Source of the DNA: Pseudomonadota bacterium
GTDB lineage: Bacteria; Pseudomonadota; Alphaproteobacteria; Rhizobiales; Rhizobiaceae
Direction of reading: 5' to 3'
Length of the DNA stretch: 6,861 bases
NCBI GenBank assembly: GCA_023435335.1
Contig: JAEYRU010000256.1
Location: 1 to 6,861, forward strand
Each line of letters starts with the position of its first letter. The stretch's first letter is position 1. Under the pieces are notes generated by a model. It was not told the origin of the DNA and searched no databases. It saw nothing but the letters and a program-made list of their open reading frames with translations. A program made the position numbers and the translations under genes. Shown here one piece after another: positions 1 through 5,598 of the stretch.

Positions 1-709
1 CGGTGATTTCTTCGGGACTCGTTTCGCTTGTCGGCTTGTCGGCGACCTTCCGGCCGCGGCGCAGGACGGTGACACGGTCGGCGACCGCAAACACGTCCGG
101 CATGCGGTGGCTGATCAGGATCACCGATATCTGCTGCCGCTTCAGCTCGCGTATAAGGTTGAGAACCTCCGCGACCTGCCGCACCGAGATCGCCGCCGTG
201 GGTTCGTCCATGAGCACGATCTTCGCCTGGGCCAGTCGCGTGCGGGCGATCGCGACAGCTTGCCGCTGGCCGCCCGACATCTCGCGTACCAGGTCCTTCG
301 GCCGGGTTTCGGACTTCAGTTCCTTGAACAGGGTCGCCGCAACGGCGTTCATGGCAGGATAGTCCATGATCCGGAACGGACCGAAGGAACGGGTGAGCTC
401 GCGCCCCAGGAAAACGTTGGTCGCCGCCGTGAGGTTGTCGCACAGCGCCAGGTCCTGGTAGACGATCTCGATCCCGCTCTCGCGCGCCTCGATCGGGCGG
501 GCGAACTCCCGATGCTCGCCGGCGATGTAGATGCGCCCCTCCGAGGGGCGATAATTGCCCGCGATGATCTTCACCAGCGTGGACTTGCCCGCTCCGTTGT
601 CCCCCATCAGCCCAAGCACCTCGCCGGGCGCGAGCGACAGCGAGACATCCTCCAGGGCTTGAATGGCCCCGAAGTGCTTGGAGATCCCATCCAGTTTCAA
701 GACGGTCAT
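1..709 (-). CDS. Sugar ABC transporter ATP-binding protein, single-domain FrcA-like (3' end cut off by window)
   Basis: This is the cytoplasmic ATPase subunit of a carbohydrate importer; it would power uptake through an inner-membrane permease not seen here. 236 residues are visible and the gene runs off the left edge. Seen: Walker A GDNGAGKST (residues 36-44), Q-loop in IVYQD (about 82-86), signature MSGGQ (144-148), Walker B IVLMDEP (174-180) and H-loop His201 in ISHRMPDVF. All catalytic motifs are intact, unlike either half of the two-domain ATPase at 4079-5584. The C-terminal end, with RRGRKVAD and SPEEIT, resembles rhizobial FrcA-type proteins of about 260 residues, so only some 20 residues are probably missing. 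The ATG at 709 is preceded by GGGAGG (721-716) six bases upstream. It is divergent from the plus-strand operon and is the first gene of its own transcript, so any permease or binding protein of its system would lie left of the window. The fructose specificity of FrcA is not assumed. Confidence 0.93.
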   Translation of the reverse strand, partial: MTVLKLDGISKHFGAIQALEDVSLSLAPGEVLGLMGDNGAGKSTLVKIIAGNYRPSEGRIYIAGEHREFARPIEARESGIEIVYQDLALCDNLTAATNVFLGRELTRSFGPFRIMDYPAMNAVAATLFKELKSETRPKDLVREMSGGQRQAVAIARTRLAQAKIVLMDEPTAAISVRQVAEVLNLIRELKRQQISVILISHRMPDVFAVADRVTVLRRGRKVADKPTSETSPEEIT

Positions 710-777
710 TCTTGTCCTCCCAACCGGCCCTCAATGTGCGGCCGGATAATCTCCCGGTCAATAGTCTGAAAAATCGT

Positions 778-806
778 ATTGTAGGTTTTGTCAGACAATA
801 TGTTGA
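778..806 (-). promoter_or_regulatory. Candidate promoter for the leftward ATPase gene
   Basis: Read on the minus strand, TACAAT (783-778) matches five of six -10 bases. TCAACA (806-801), 17 bases upstream, matches four of six -35 bases. The inverted repeat at 788-798 falls in the spacer between them, which would allow repression by steric block. This is pattern matching only; alphaproteobacterial promoters often deviate from the consensus. Confidence 0.3.
788..798. promoter_or_regulatory. Candidate operator for a GntR-family (FCD subfamily) regulator
   Basis: The sequence TTGTC-A-GACAA is a perfect odd-centred inverted repeat with 5-base arms. It fits the TNGTNNNACNA pattern known for FadR/FCD-type GntR regulators, which often control sugar and sugar-acid catabolism. 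It lies in the only divergent gap of the window, between the leftward ATPase and the rightward epimerase/importer operon, and overlaps candidate promoter elements on both strands. One site could therefore control both transcripts. No regulator gene is visible in the window. The family assignment is inference from the palindrome's shape. Confidence 0.5.
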
Positions 807-832
807 CTGATATTCGGCGCTGTGTCTATGTT
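788..832 (+). promoter_or_regulatory. Candidate promoter region for the rightward importer operon
   Basis: Two weak alternatives are visible. TTGTCA (788-793) with TATTCG (811-816) has a 17-base spacer, and its -35 is the left part of the inverted repeat. TTGACT (803-808) with TATGTT (827-832) has an 18-base spacer but would start transcription almost at the ribosome binding site. The first leaves a more usual leader. Neither is a strong match; a promoter must exist somewhere here, because this is the only sizeable non-coding stretch upstream of the operon. Confidence 0.3.
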
Positions 833-839
833 CCCCAGC

Positions 840-845
840 GGGAGG
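840..845 (+). promoter_or_regulatory. Ribosome binding site of the epimerase/dehydrogenase gene
   Basis: GGGAGG at 840-845 lies 11 bases before the ATG at 857 and 5 bases before an in-frame GTG at 851. It argues against the longer reading frame that opens at TTG 788, which would put both the operator and this site inside the gene. GTG 851 has the better spacing; ATG 857 gives the usual family N-terminus MRILVTGATG. The two choices differ by only two residues. Confidence 0.65.
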
Positions 846-856
846 AAGTTGTGGAC

Positions 857-1837
857 ATGCGCATTCTGGTCACCGGTGCGACAGGGAAGGTTGGGCAGGC
901 GTTCATTCGCCGCGTGCTCGGCGATCCCTCCATGAGCGGTGTCGAGATCCGCGCCCTGACGCACAACCGGTGCCTTGAGCCCCGCCCGGGCCTGACGACT
1001 CTCAGAGGCTCGATCGAGAACCGCGAGACATGCCGCGAGGCGCTGTCGGGCGTCACCCATGTCGTTCACCTCGCCACCTGCAAGGAGACTCCCGAACAGG
1101 TGATGGATGTGACGGTGAAGGGCCTCTTCTGGCTGCTTGAGGAATTCCGCCAAAGCGATAGCGCCGAGCGCTTCCTGCTCGTGGGAGGCGACGCGGCGGT
1201 CGGCCACTTCTTCGTCCACCACGACAAGCCGATCACCGAGGACACGCCGCACACCGCCTATCCCGGCTGCTACGCGCTGTCGAAGGTCCTGGAGGAAGTG
1301 ATGCTGCAGCAGTTCGGGCTGCAGTACGGCATCGACTGGTGCTGCCTGCGTGCACCCTGGATCATGGAAAAGGACGACTTCCGCTACAGCCTGTCCTTCG
1401 GGGATGAAATCTTCGGCGGTCCTGACTGGAAGACCATGGTCGCCCCGGAGGAGGCCGCCGCCTGCAGGGCGGCCGGCGCCGTTCCCCTGCTCCTGGATGA
1501 GGACGGCGCCCCGGTGCGGCGCAACTTCGTGCATGTAGACGACTTGGTGGAGGCGATCGTGCTGGCGCTGCGGTCGCCGACCGCGCGCCAGCGGCTCTAC
1601 AACATCTGCATGGACGAGCCGGTGAACTACGCGGCGGTGGCGGACTATCTGGCGCGGACGCGCGGCCTGCCTGCCAAGGAGATCCGCGCCCCCTACCACA
1701 GCAACTGGATGGACAACACGCGAGCCAAGGCCGACCTCGACTGGCGTCCGGCCTATGACCTCGAAGCATTGATCGAATCTGCCTGGACATACCAGCGCTC
1801 GGCGGAGGAGCCGAGGAGGGTCTGGTACCCGGGCTGA
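857..1837 (+). CDS. NAD(P)-dependent epimerase/dehydratase-family protein (extended SDR)
   Basis: A cytoplasmic Rossmann-fold enzyme of 326 residues, a usual length for extended short-chain dehydrogenases, which typically act on sugars, nucleotide sugars or sugar acids. Seen: the nucleotide-binding glycine motif TGATGKVG (residues 6-13), VVHLAT (69-74) in the usual cofactor-loop position, the YxxxK pair Tyr139-Lys143 in CYALSK, and the NFVHVDDLV stretch (223-231) typical of the substrate-side domain. The catalytic Ser/Thr that normally precedes AxVYG in GalE-like enzymes is an Asp here (Asp112 in GGDAAVG), so the reaction may differ from classical epimerisation. The start follows GGGAGG; GTG 851 is an alternative adding two residues. 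It is the first gene of the operon and is followed by two sugar-binding proteins, an ATPase and a permease, which suggests it processes the imported sugar. The substrate is unknown. Confidence 0.88.
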   Translation: MRILVTGATGKVGQAFIRRVLGDPSMSGVEIRALTHNRCLEPRPGLTTLRGSIENRETCREALSGVTHVVHLATCKETPEQVMDVTVKGLFWLLEEFRQSDSAERFLLVGGDAAVGHFFVHHDKPITEDTPHTAYPGCYALSKVLEEVMLQQFGLQYGIDWCCLRAPWIMEKDDFRYSLSFGDEIFGGPDWKTMVAPEEAAACRAAGAVPLLLDEDGAPVRRNFVHVDDLVEAIVLALRSPTARQRLYNICMDEPVNYAAVADYLARTRGLPAKEIRAPYHSNWMDNTRAKADLDWRPAYDLEALIESAWTYQRSAEEPRRVWYPG

Positions 1838-1841
1838 GATG

Positions 1842-1863
1842 CGGACGCCGTGGACGGCGTCCG
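1842..1863 (+). promoter_or_regulatory. Intercistronic hairpin after the epimerase gene
   Basis: A perfect 9-base-pair stem (CGGACGCCG with CGGCGTCCG) encloses the 4-base loop TGGA, beginning four bases after the stop codon. No T-run follows, so a classical intrinsic terminator is unlikely. A role in slowing 3' exonuclease decay or in partial termination before the strongly expressed binding-protein gene is more plausible. Stem and loop are seen directly; function is inference. Confidence 0.6.
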
Positions 1864-1872
1864 TGAACAGCA

Positions 1873-1885
1873 GCGCATCATGCGC
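1873..1885. repeat. 13-base perfect inverted repeat upstream of binding protein 1
   Basis: GCGCAT-C-ATGCGC is an odd-centred perfect palindrome, ending nine bases before the GGGAGG ribosome binding site (1895-1900). It could be a second operator or, as RNA, a small stem (4 pairs, 5-base loop) near the ribosome binding site. It differs in sequence from the repeat at 788-798, so the same regulator is not implied. Chance occurrence in GC-rich DNA cannot be excluded. Confidence 0.35.
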
Positions 1886-1905
1886 AAATCGAAAGGGAGG
1901 ACGTC

Positions 1906-2898
1906 ATGAAAGGAATTCGGATCGGCCTTTTGGCCGGAGCATTCTTGGGACTCGTCTGCGGCACCGCGATGGCGCAGGACAAGACCCTGGCCATCGTCGT
2001 GAAGGGGTTGGACAACCCATTCTTCGAGCAGGTCAATCTCGGTTGCCAGAAGTGGAACGGCGAGAACGCGAACTCGGGCTACAAGTGCCTCTACACGGGA
2101 CCGGCGTCGAGCGCCGACGAGGCTGGGCAGATCCAGGTCGTCGATGACCTTCTGACCCGTCCCGACATCGCCGCCATCGCGATCTCGCCGTCGAACGCCC
2201 CGCTCATGGCGCGGCTTCTGCGCGACCGCGCGCCCAAGATTCCCGTCATGACCATCGACGCGGACCTGAGCGCGGACGATGCCGACCTGCGCAAGACCTA
2301 CCTCGGCACCGACAACTACCTGATGGGCGTCAAGTTCGCCGAGCACCTGAAGCAGCTCAAGCCGGAGGGCGGCACCGTGTGCCTGCAGCTCGGCAACGTG
2401 GCCGCCGACAACATCAACCAGCGCGCCGCGGGTACCCGCGACACGCTGTCCGGCGCCAAGGGCACCGAGCGGCTGACCGGGCAGGGCGGCTGGACGGAAG
2501 TGAGCGGCTGCCCCGTCTTCACCAACGACCAGTCCGACCTCGCCAACCAGCAGATGGCTGACACCTTCACCGCCAACCCGAACCTGACGGCGTTCATGCT
2601 GATCGGCGGCTGGGCCCAGTTCGCCCCACAGGCCTACGTCCAGGTCACCGACCAGGTGATGGACAAGATGAAGTCGAAGGACCTCGTCATCGTGGCGGGC
2701 GACACGCTGCCCCCGCAGATGGAGGCCCTGAAGGCAGGTCGCAGCCACGTGCAGGTCGGCCAGCGTCCGTTCGAGATGGGCTATCGGGCACCGACCGTGA
2801 TGATCGACCTGATCGACGGCAAGACCGTCGATCCGGTCATCTACACGGGCCTCGACGAGTGCACCCAGGAGAACGCCGAGACCTGCATCGGCGGCTAA
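1906..2898 (+). CDS. Periplasmic sugar-binding protein 1 of an ABC importer (Peripla_BP_4 type)
   Basis: A 330-residue soluble receptor that would capture a sugar in the periplasm and deliver it to the permease. Residues 1-23 form a Sec signal peptide: Lys2 and Arg5, a hydrophobic core, then AMA before QDK, so signal peptidase I cleavage is expected after Ala23. The mature protein opens with TLAIVVKGLDNPFFEQV, the first strand and helix of the RbsB/LacI-like fold. Likely ligand contacts by family position are Asn37/Phe39/Phe40, Asp118 or Asp120 (TIDAD), Arg173, Trp236, Asp266 (AGD) and Gln286 (VGQRPFEMG). Six cysteines remain in the mature part (47, 61, 159, 202, 319, 327), which is many for this family. 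The start follows GGGAGG with a 5-base gap. The gene ends in tandem in-frame stops, TAA then TAG. It clearly differs from binding protein 2 downstream, so ligands may differ. The ligand is unknown. Confidence 0.92.
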   Translation: MKGIRIGLLAGAFLGLVCGTAMAQDKTLAIVVKGLDNPFFEQVNLGCQKWNGENANSGYKCLYTGPASSADEAGQIQVVDDLLTRPDIAAIAISPSNAPLMARLLRDRAPKIPVMTIDADLSADDADLRKTYLGTDNYLMGVKFAEHLKQLKPEGGTVCLQLGNVAADNINQRAAGTRDTLSGAKGTERLTGQGGWTEVSGCPVFTNDQSDLANQQMADTFTANPNLTAFMLIGGWAQFAPQAYVQVTDQVMDKMKSKDLVIVAGDTLPPQMEALKAGRSHVQVGQRPFEMGYRAPTVMIDLIDGKTVDPVIYTGLDECTQENAETCIGG

Positions 2899-2914
2899 TA
2901 GCGGCGCAAGAAAG

Positions 2915-2939
2915 CGGCCGGGCAGCCAATGCCCGGCCG
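2915..2939 (+). promoter_or_regulatory. Intercistronic hairpin between the two binding-protein genes
   Basis: A perfect 9-base-pair GC-only stem (CGGCCGGGC with GCCCGGCCG) encloses the 7-base loop AGCCAAT, 16 bases behind the stop codon of binding protein 1. No T-run follows. In ABC operons a stable stem behind a binding-protein gene commonly protects the upstream mRNA and raises the receptor above the membrane components. That role is inferred here. Confidence 0.7.
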
Positions 2940-3026
2940 TCCCTGAACGCACCCCGGCGAGCCGCCCCGTCCAGCCCTCTGGGCCGACGCGCGGAGTCGT
3001 CGCCAGCACCCAAAAGGAGACAGCAA

Positions 3027-3977
3027 ATGAGCATTCGCCTCACCACCGCGGCCGTGGCCATCGCCGCCGCCCTCGCCTCCACCGGCGCATACGCGCAAGA
3101 CAAGAAGGCCCTCGCCTTCGTCGTCAACGGCGCGTCCGATTTCTGGAAACTGGCCGAAGCGGGCGTCAAGAAGGCGCAGGCCGAACTGCCCAACTACGAC
3201 CTGCAGTTCAAGTATCCCGAGCAAGCGGCGGCTGCCGTCCAGCAGCGCCTGATGGACGACCTGGTCGCCGCTGGCGTCTCCGCCATCATGGTCAGCGCCG
3301 TCGATCCCAAGACCTCGACGGACGCGCTCAGCCGGATCGGCGGACAGGTACCGCTGTTCACCACCGACAGCGACGCGCCCGATACGAACCGTATTGCCTA
3401 TATCGGCTCGTCCAACACCGACGCCGGCAGGCAGGCGGGCGAGATCGCTCTGAAGGCCATGCCGGACGGCGGCAAGTGCATCGGCTTCGTCGGGCTGCCC
3501 GGCGCCGACAATGCGCGCGAGCGCATCGAGGGCATGAAGGAGGCGATCGCCGGCTCCAAGGTCGAGCTGATCGACGTGCGCGGCGACGACATCGACATGA
3601 CCCGCGCCAAGCGCAATGTCGAGGATGCGCTCTCCGCCAACCCCGACATCGACTGCATGGTGGGCTTCTACTCCTACAATCCGCCGCGCATCTACGAGGT
3701 GCTGAAGGAGTCCGGCAAGCTCGGCGAGATCACCGTCGTGGCCTTCGACGAGGATCCGATCACGCTCGGGGGGGTGAAGGAGGGAACGATCGCCGGCACC
3801 GTCGTGCAGCAGCCTTATGAGTGGGGCTATCAGGGCATGAAGCTGATGGCCGCCTTCCTGGAAGGCGACAAGTCGATGATCCCCGACGACAAGCTGGTCA
3901 TCGTCCCGACGAAGATCATCGATCAGTCGAACGTCGATGAGTTCGAGGCTGAGCTGAAGGCCCGCATAAGCGGCTGA
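3027..3977 (+). CDS. Periplasmic sugar-binding protein 2 of an ABC importer (Peripla_BP_4 type)
   Basis: A 316-residue periplasmic receptor. Residues 1-23 form an alanine-rich signal peptide ending AYA before QDK. The mature protein begins KKALAFVVNGASDFW and keeps the D-ribose-binding-like architecture. Likely ligand contacts by family position are Asn34, Phe39/Trp40, Asp114/Asp116 (TTDSDAP), Arg164 (ADNARERIEG), Asn218, Asp241 (AFDED) and Gln261/Gln262 (VVQQPYEWG). Two cysteines are present (151 and 210). The DSDAP and ADNARERIEG segments recall a binding-protein subgroup also common in Planctomycetes; this is from memory and was not searched. ATG 3027 was chosen over upstream in-frame starts because AGGAG (3015-3019) lies seven bases before it and the signal peptide begins there. 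It sits directly upstream of the ATPase and permease, so it is the most likely cognate receptor for them. The ligand is unknown. Confidence 0.93.
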   Translation: MSIRLTTAAVAIAAALASTGAYAQDKKALAFVVNGASDFWKLAEAGVKKAQAELPNYDLQFKYPEQAAAAVQQRLMDDLVAAGVSAIMVSAVDPKTSTDALSRIGGQVPLFTTDSDAPDTNRIAYIGSSNTDAGRQAGEIALKAMPDGGKCIGFVGLPGADNARERIEGMKEAIAGSKVELIDVRGDDIDMTRAKRNVEDALSANPDIDCMVGFYSYNPPRIYEVLKESGKLGEITVVAFDEDPITLGGVKEGTIAGTVVQQPYEWGYQGMKLMAAFLEGDKSMIPDDKLVIVPTKIIDQSNVDEFEAELKARISG

Positions 3978-3988
3978 GCCTCGTGAGC

Positions 3989-4014
3989 GGGCCGGCGAAC
4001 CTCCCCGCCGGCCC
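3989..4014 (+). promoter_or_regulatory. Intercistronic hairpin between binding protein 2 and the ATPase
   Basis: A perfect 9-base-pair GC-only stem (GGGCCGGCG with CGCCGGCCC) encloses an 8-base loop, 11 bases behind the stop codon. It lacks a T-run. It separates the abundant-receptor part of the operon from the ATPase/permease part and would be expected to lower downstream expression or stabilise the upstream mRNA. The remainder of this gap (4015-4078) holds no recognisable promoter or ribosome binding site. Confidence 0.7.
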
Positions 4015-4078
4015 TGCCGCCCTTCGCGGTCCCGACGATCTCCATTGCGATCGCACTGAGACGGCAGCAATATTACCT

Positions 4079-5584
4079 ATGGTTGAACCACTTTTTTCAC
4101 TCAGCAAGATCACCAAGCACTATCCCGGAGTGACAGCGCTCCGGGATGTCGATCTGTCGGTCGCGCCTGGCGAGGTGCTCGGTCTCGTCGGAGAGAACGG
4201 CGCAGGCAAGTCCACGCTGATGAAGATACTGGGCGGGGTAACAGCGCCGGACTCCGGCACGATCCGCCTCAACGGAAGCGAGAAGTCTCACCTGACCGTG
4301 CCGGACGCATTGGAGGGTGGCATTGCTTTCGTGCACCAGGAACTGAATCTCTTCGAAAACCTGTCGGTGGCCGCCAACATACTGATTGGCCGCGAGCCGA
4401 TGCGGGGCGGCCGGTTGCGGCTGGTGGACCGCAAGCGGCTGCGGGAACTCGCCGAACCGTTGCTGGCGAAGCTCGGCGCCGATTTCGGACCCGACGCGCC
4501 GGTCGGCAGCCTGACGCTGGCGCAGCGGCAGCTTGTCGAGATTGCCAAGGCGCTCTCGCTCGACGCGCGCATCGTCATCCTCGACGAGCCGACGTCGAGC
4601 CTAACCGTCACCGAGACGGAGCGTCTGCTGCGCGTCATTGCAAGCCTGAAGGCCGACGGTGTCGGCGTCGTATTCATCTCCCACCGGCTGGGCGAGGTGA
4701 AGCACTGCGCGGACCGCGTGGTCGTGCTGCGTGACGGCCGCGTGGTCGCCGAGTTGTGCCGGGAGAACGTGCAGCCGGAGACTATGATCCGGCACATGAT
4801 CGGCCGGGAACTGCGCACGCTCTACAATCCACCCGCGCAGCCGCCCGGCGAGAAGGTGATCGAGATCGAGGACCTGCGGACCGTCAGCCGGCCGGAGCGC
4901 GGGGTCACCCTCGATGTCCGGCGGGGAGAGATCGTCGGCCTGGCCGGCCTCGTGGGCTCCGGGCGGACGGAGCTGGCGCGCGCGCTCTTCGGCATCGAGC
5001 CGCCGGTGGGCGGCGAGATACGGATCGCGGGCGAACCGGTCACCATCCCCGACCCGCGTTCGGCGATCGACAAGGGAATCTACCTGGTGCCGGAGGACCG
5101 CAAGCGCTCCGGCCTCGTGCTGGACTTCTCCATCTGCGAGAACGTGACGCTGGCCAATGTGCATGCCGTCGCCTCGCGGGGAATCCTCGACCCGGCTAAG
5201 GAAACCCGCCTGGCGAGCCGCTGGCGCGAGAGCCTCGCCATCAGGAGCCCGGATACAAAGGTGCGAGCGCTGTCGCTGTCGGGCGGCAACCAGCAGAAGG
5301 TGGTCCTCGCAAAGTGGCTATGTATGTCGCCCCGGGTCCTGATCTTCGACGAGCCGACGCGCGGTGTCGACGTCGGCGCGAAGCATGAGATCTACGCGCT
5401 GATGCGGTCGCTCTCCGACAGCGGCGCAGCGATCCTCATGATCTCAAGCGACATGGAAGAGGTGATCGGCGTCAGCGACCGCATCGCGGTGATGCATGAG
5501 GGGGCCATATCCGGCTTCCTGTCGCGCGACCGCTTCAGCGAGGAGAACATACTCTCTCTGGCGGTGGGCCGTATCGACAACTGA
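4079..5584 (+). CDS. Sugar ABC transporter ATPase, two tandem nucleotide-binding domains (RbsA/MglA/XylG type)
   Basis: A 501-residue cytoplasmic ATPase, the family's usual length, driving the permease encoded next. Domain 1 (about 5-240): Walker A GENGAGKST (38-46), VHQE Q-loop (85-88), a degenerate signature LTLAQRQ (145-151), Walker B IVILDEPTS (165-173) and His202. Domain 2 (about 258-498): degenerate Walker A GLVGSGRTE with Arg296 for Lys, a VPEDRK segment (337-342), intact signature LSGGNQQ (400-406), Walker B VLIFDEPTRGVD (420-431), and SSDMEE where other ATPases have the H-loop His. This complementary degeneration, typical of the family, leaves one complete composite site: Walker A of domain 1 with the signature of domain 2. 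ATG 4079 matches the usual N-terminus, but no convincing ribosome binding site precedes it. The frame is open back to GTG 3983, which would add 32 residues encoded across the hairpin and is unlikely. The permease starts 14 bases after the stop. Confidence 0.94.
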   Translation: MVEPLFSLSKITKHYPGVTALRDVDLSVAPGEVLGLVGENGAGKSTLMKILGGVTAPDSGTIRLNGSEKSHLTVPDALEGGIAFVHQELNLFENLSVAANILIGREPMRGGRLRLVDRKRLRELAEPLLAKLGADFGPDAPVGSLTLAQRQLVEIAKALSLDARIVILDEPTSSLTVTETERLLRVIASLKADGVGVVFISHRLGEVKHCADRVVVLRDGRVVAELCRENVQPETMIRHMIGRELRTLYNPPAQPPGEKVIEIEDLRTVSRPERGVTLDVRRGEIVGLAGLVGSGRTELARALFGIEPPVGGEIRIAGEPVTIPDPRSAIDKGIYLVPEDRKRSGLVLDFSICENVTLANVHAVASRGILDPAKETRLASRWRESLAIRSPDTKVRALSLSGGNQQKVVLAKWLCMSPRVLIFDEPTRGVDVGAKHEIYALMRSLSDSGAAILMISSDMEEVIGVSDRIAVMHEGAISGFLSRDRFSEENILSLAVGRIDN

Positions 5585-5598
5585 ATGGGGGCGTTTGA

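Noticed and set aside
788..856. Extension of the epimerase gene upstream to TTG 788
   Set aside because: It would put the operator-like repeat and the GGGAGG site inside the gene, and the extra residues do not belong to the SDR fold, which normally starts at MRILVTG.
1753..3009. Long minus-strand open frame (418 codons) opposite binding protein 1
   Set aside because: It is a shadow of the real gene in GC-rich DNA. It lacks a ribosome binding site and recognisable domains, and runs through intergenic hairpins on both sides.
2859..3026. Extension of binding protein 2 upstream, overlapping the end of binding protein 1
   Set aside because: AGGAG precedes ATG 3027 and a typical signal peptide starts there; the extension would bury the signal peptide and cover the hairpin at 2915-2939.
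2895..4070. Long minus-strand open frame (391 codons) opposite binding protein 2
   Set aside because: Same reasoning: low-complexity D/G/H/V-rich translation without family motifs, fully overlapping a gene with a clear signal peptide and fold.
4045..4076. Internal promoter before the ATPase (TTGCGA with an AT-rich -10)
   Set aside because: Best -10 options match only half the consensus or have a 20-base spacer, and transcription would begin almost at the start codon.
4079..5584. Degenerate signature in domain 1 and Lys-to-Arg Walker A in domain 2 of the ATPase as a sign of inactivation
   Set aside because: This complementary degeneration is the normal state of RbsA/MglA-type ATPases and leaves one competent composite site.
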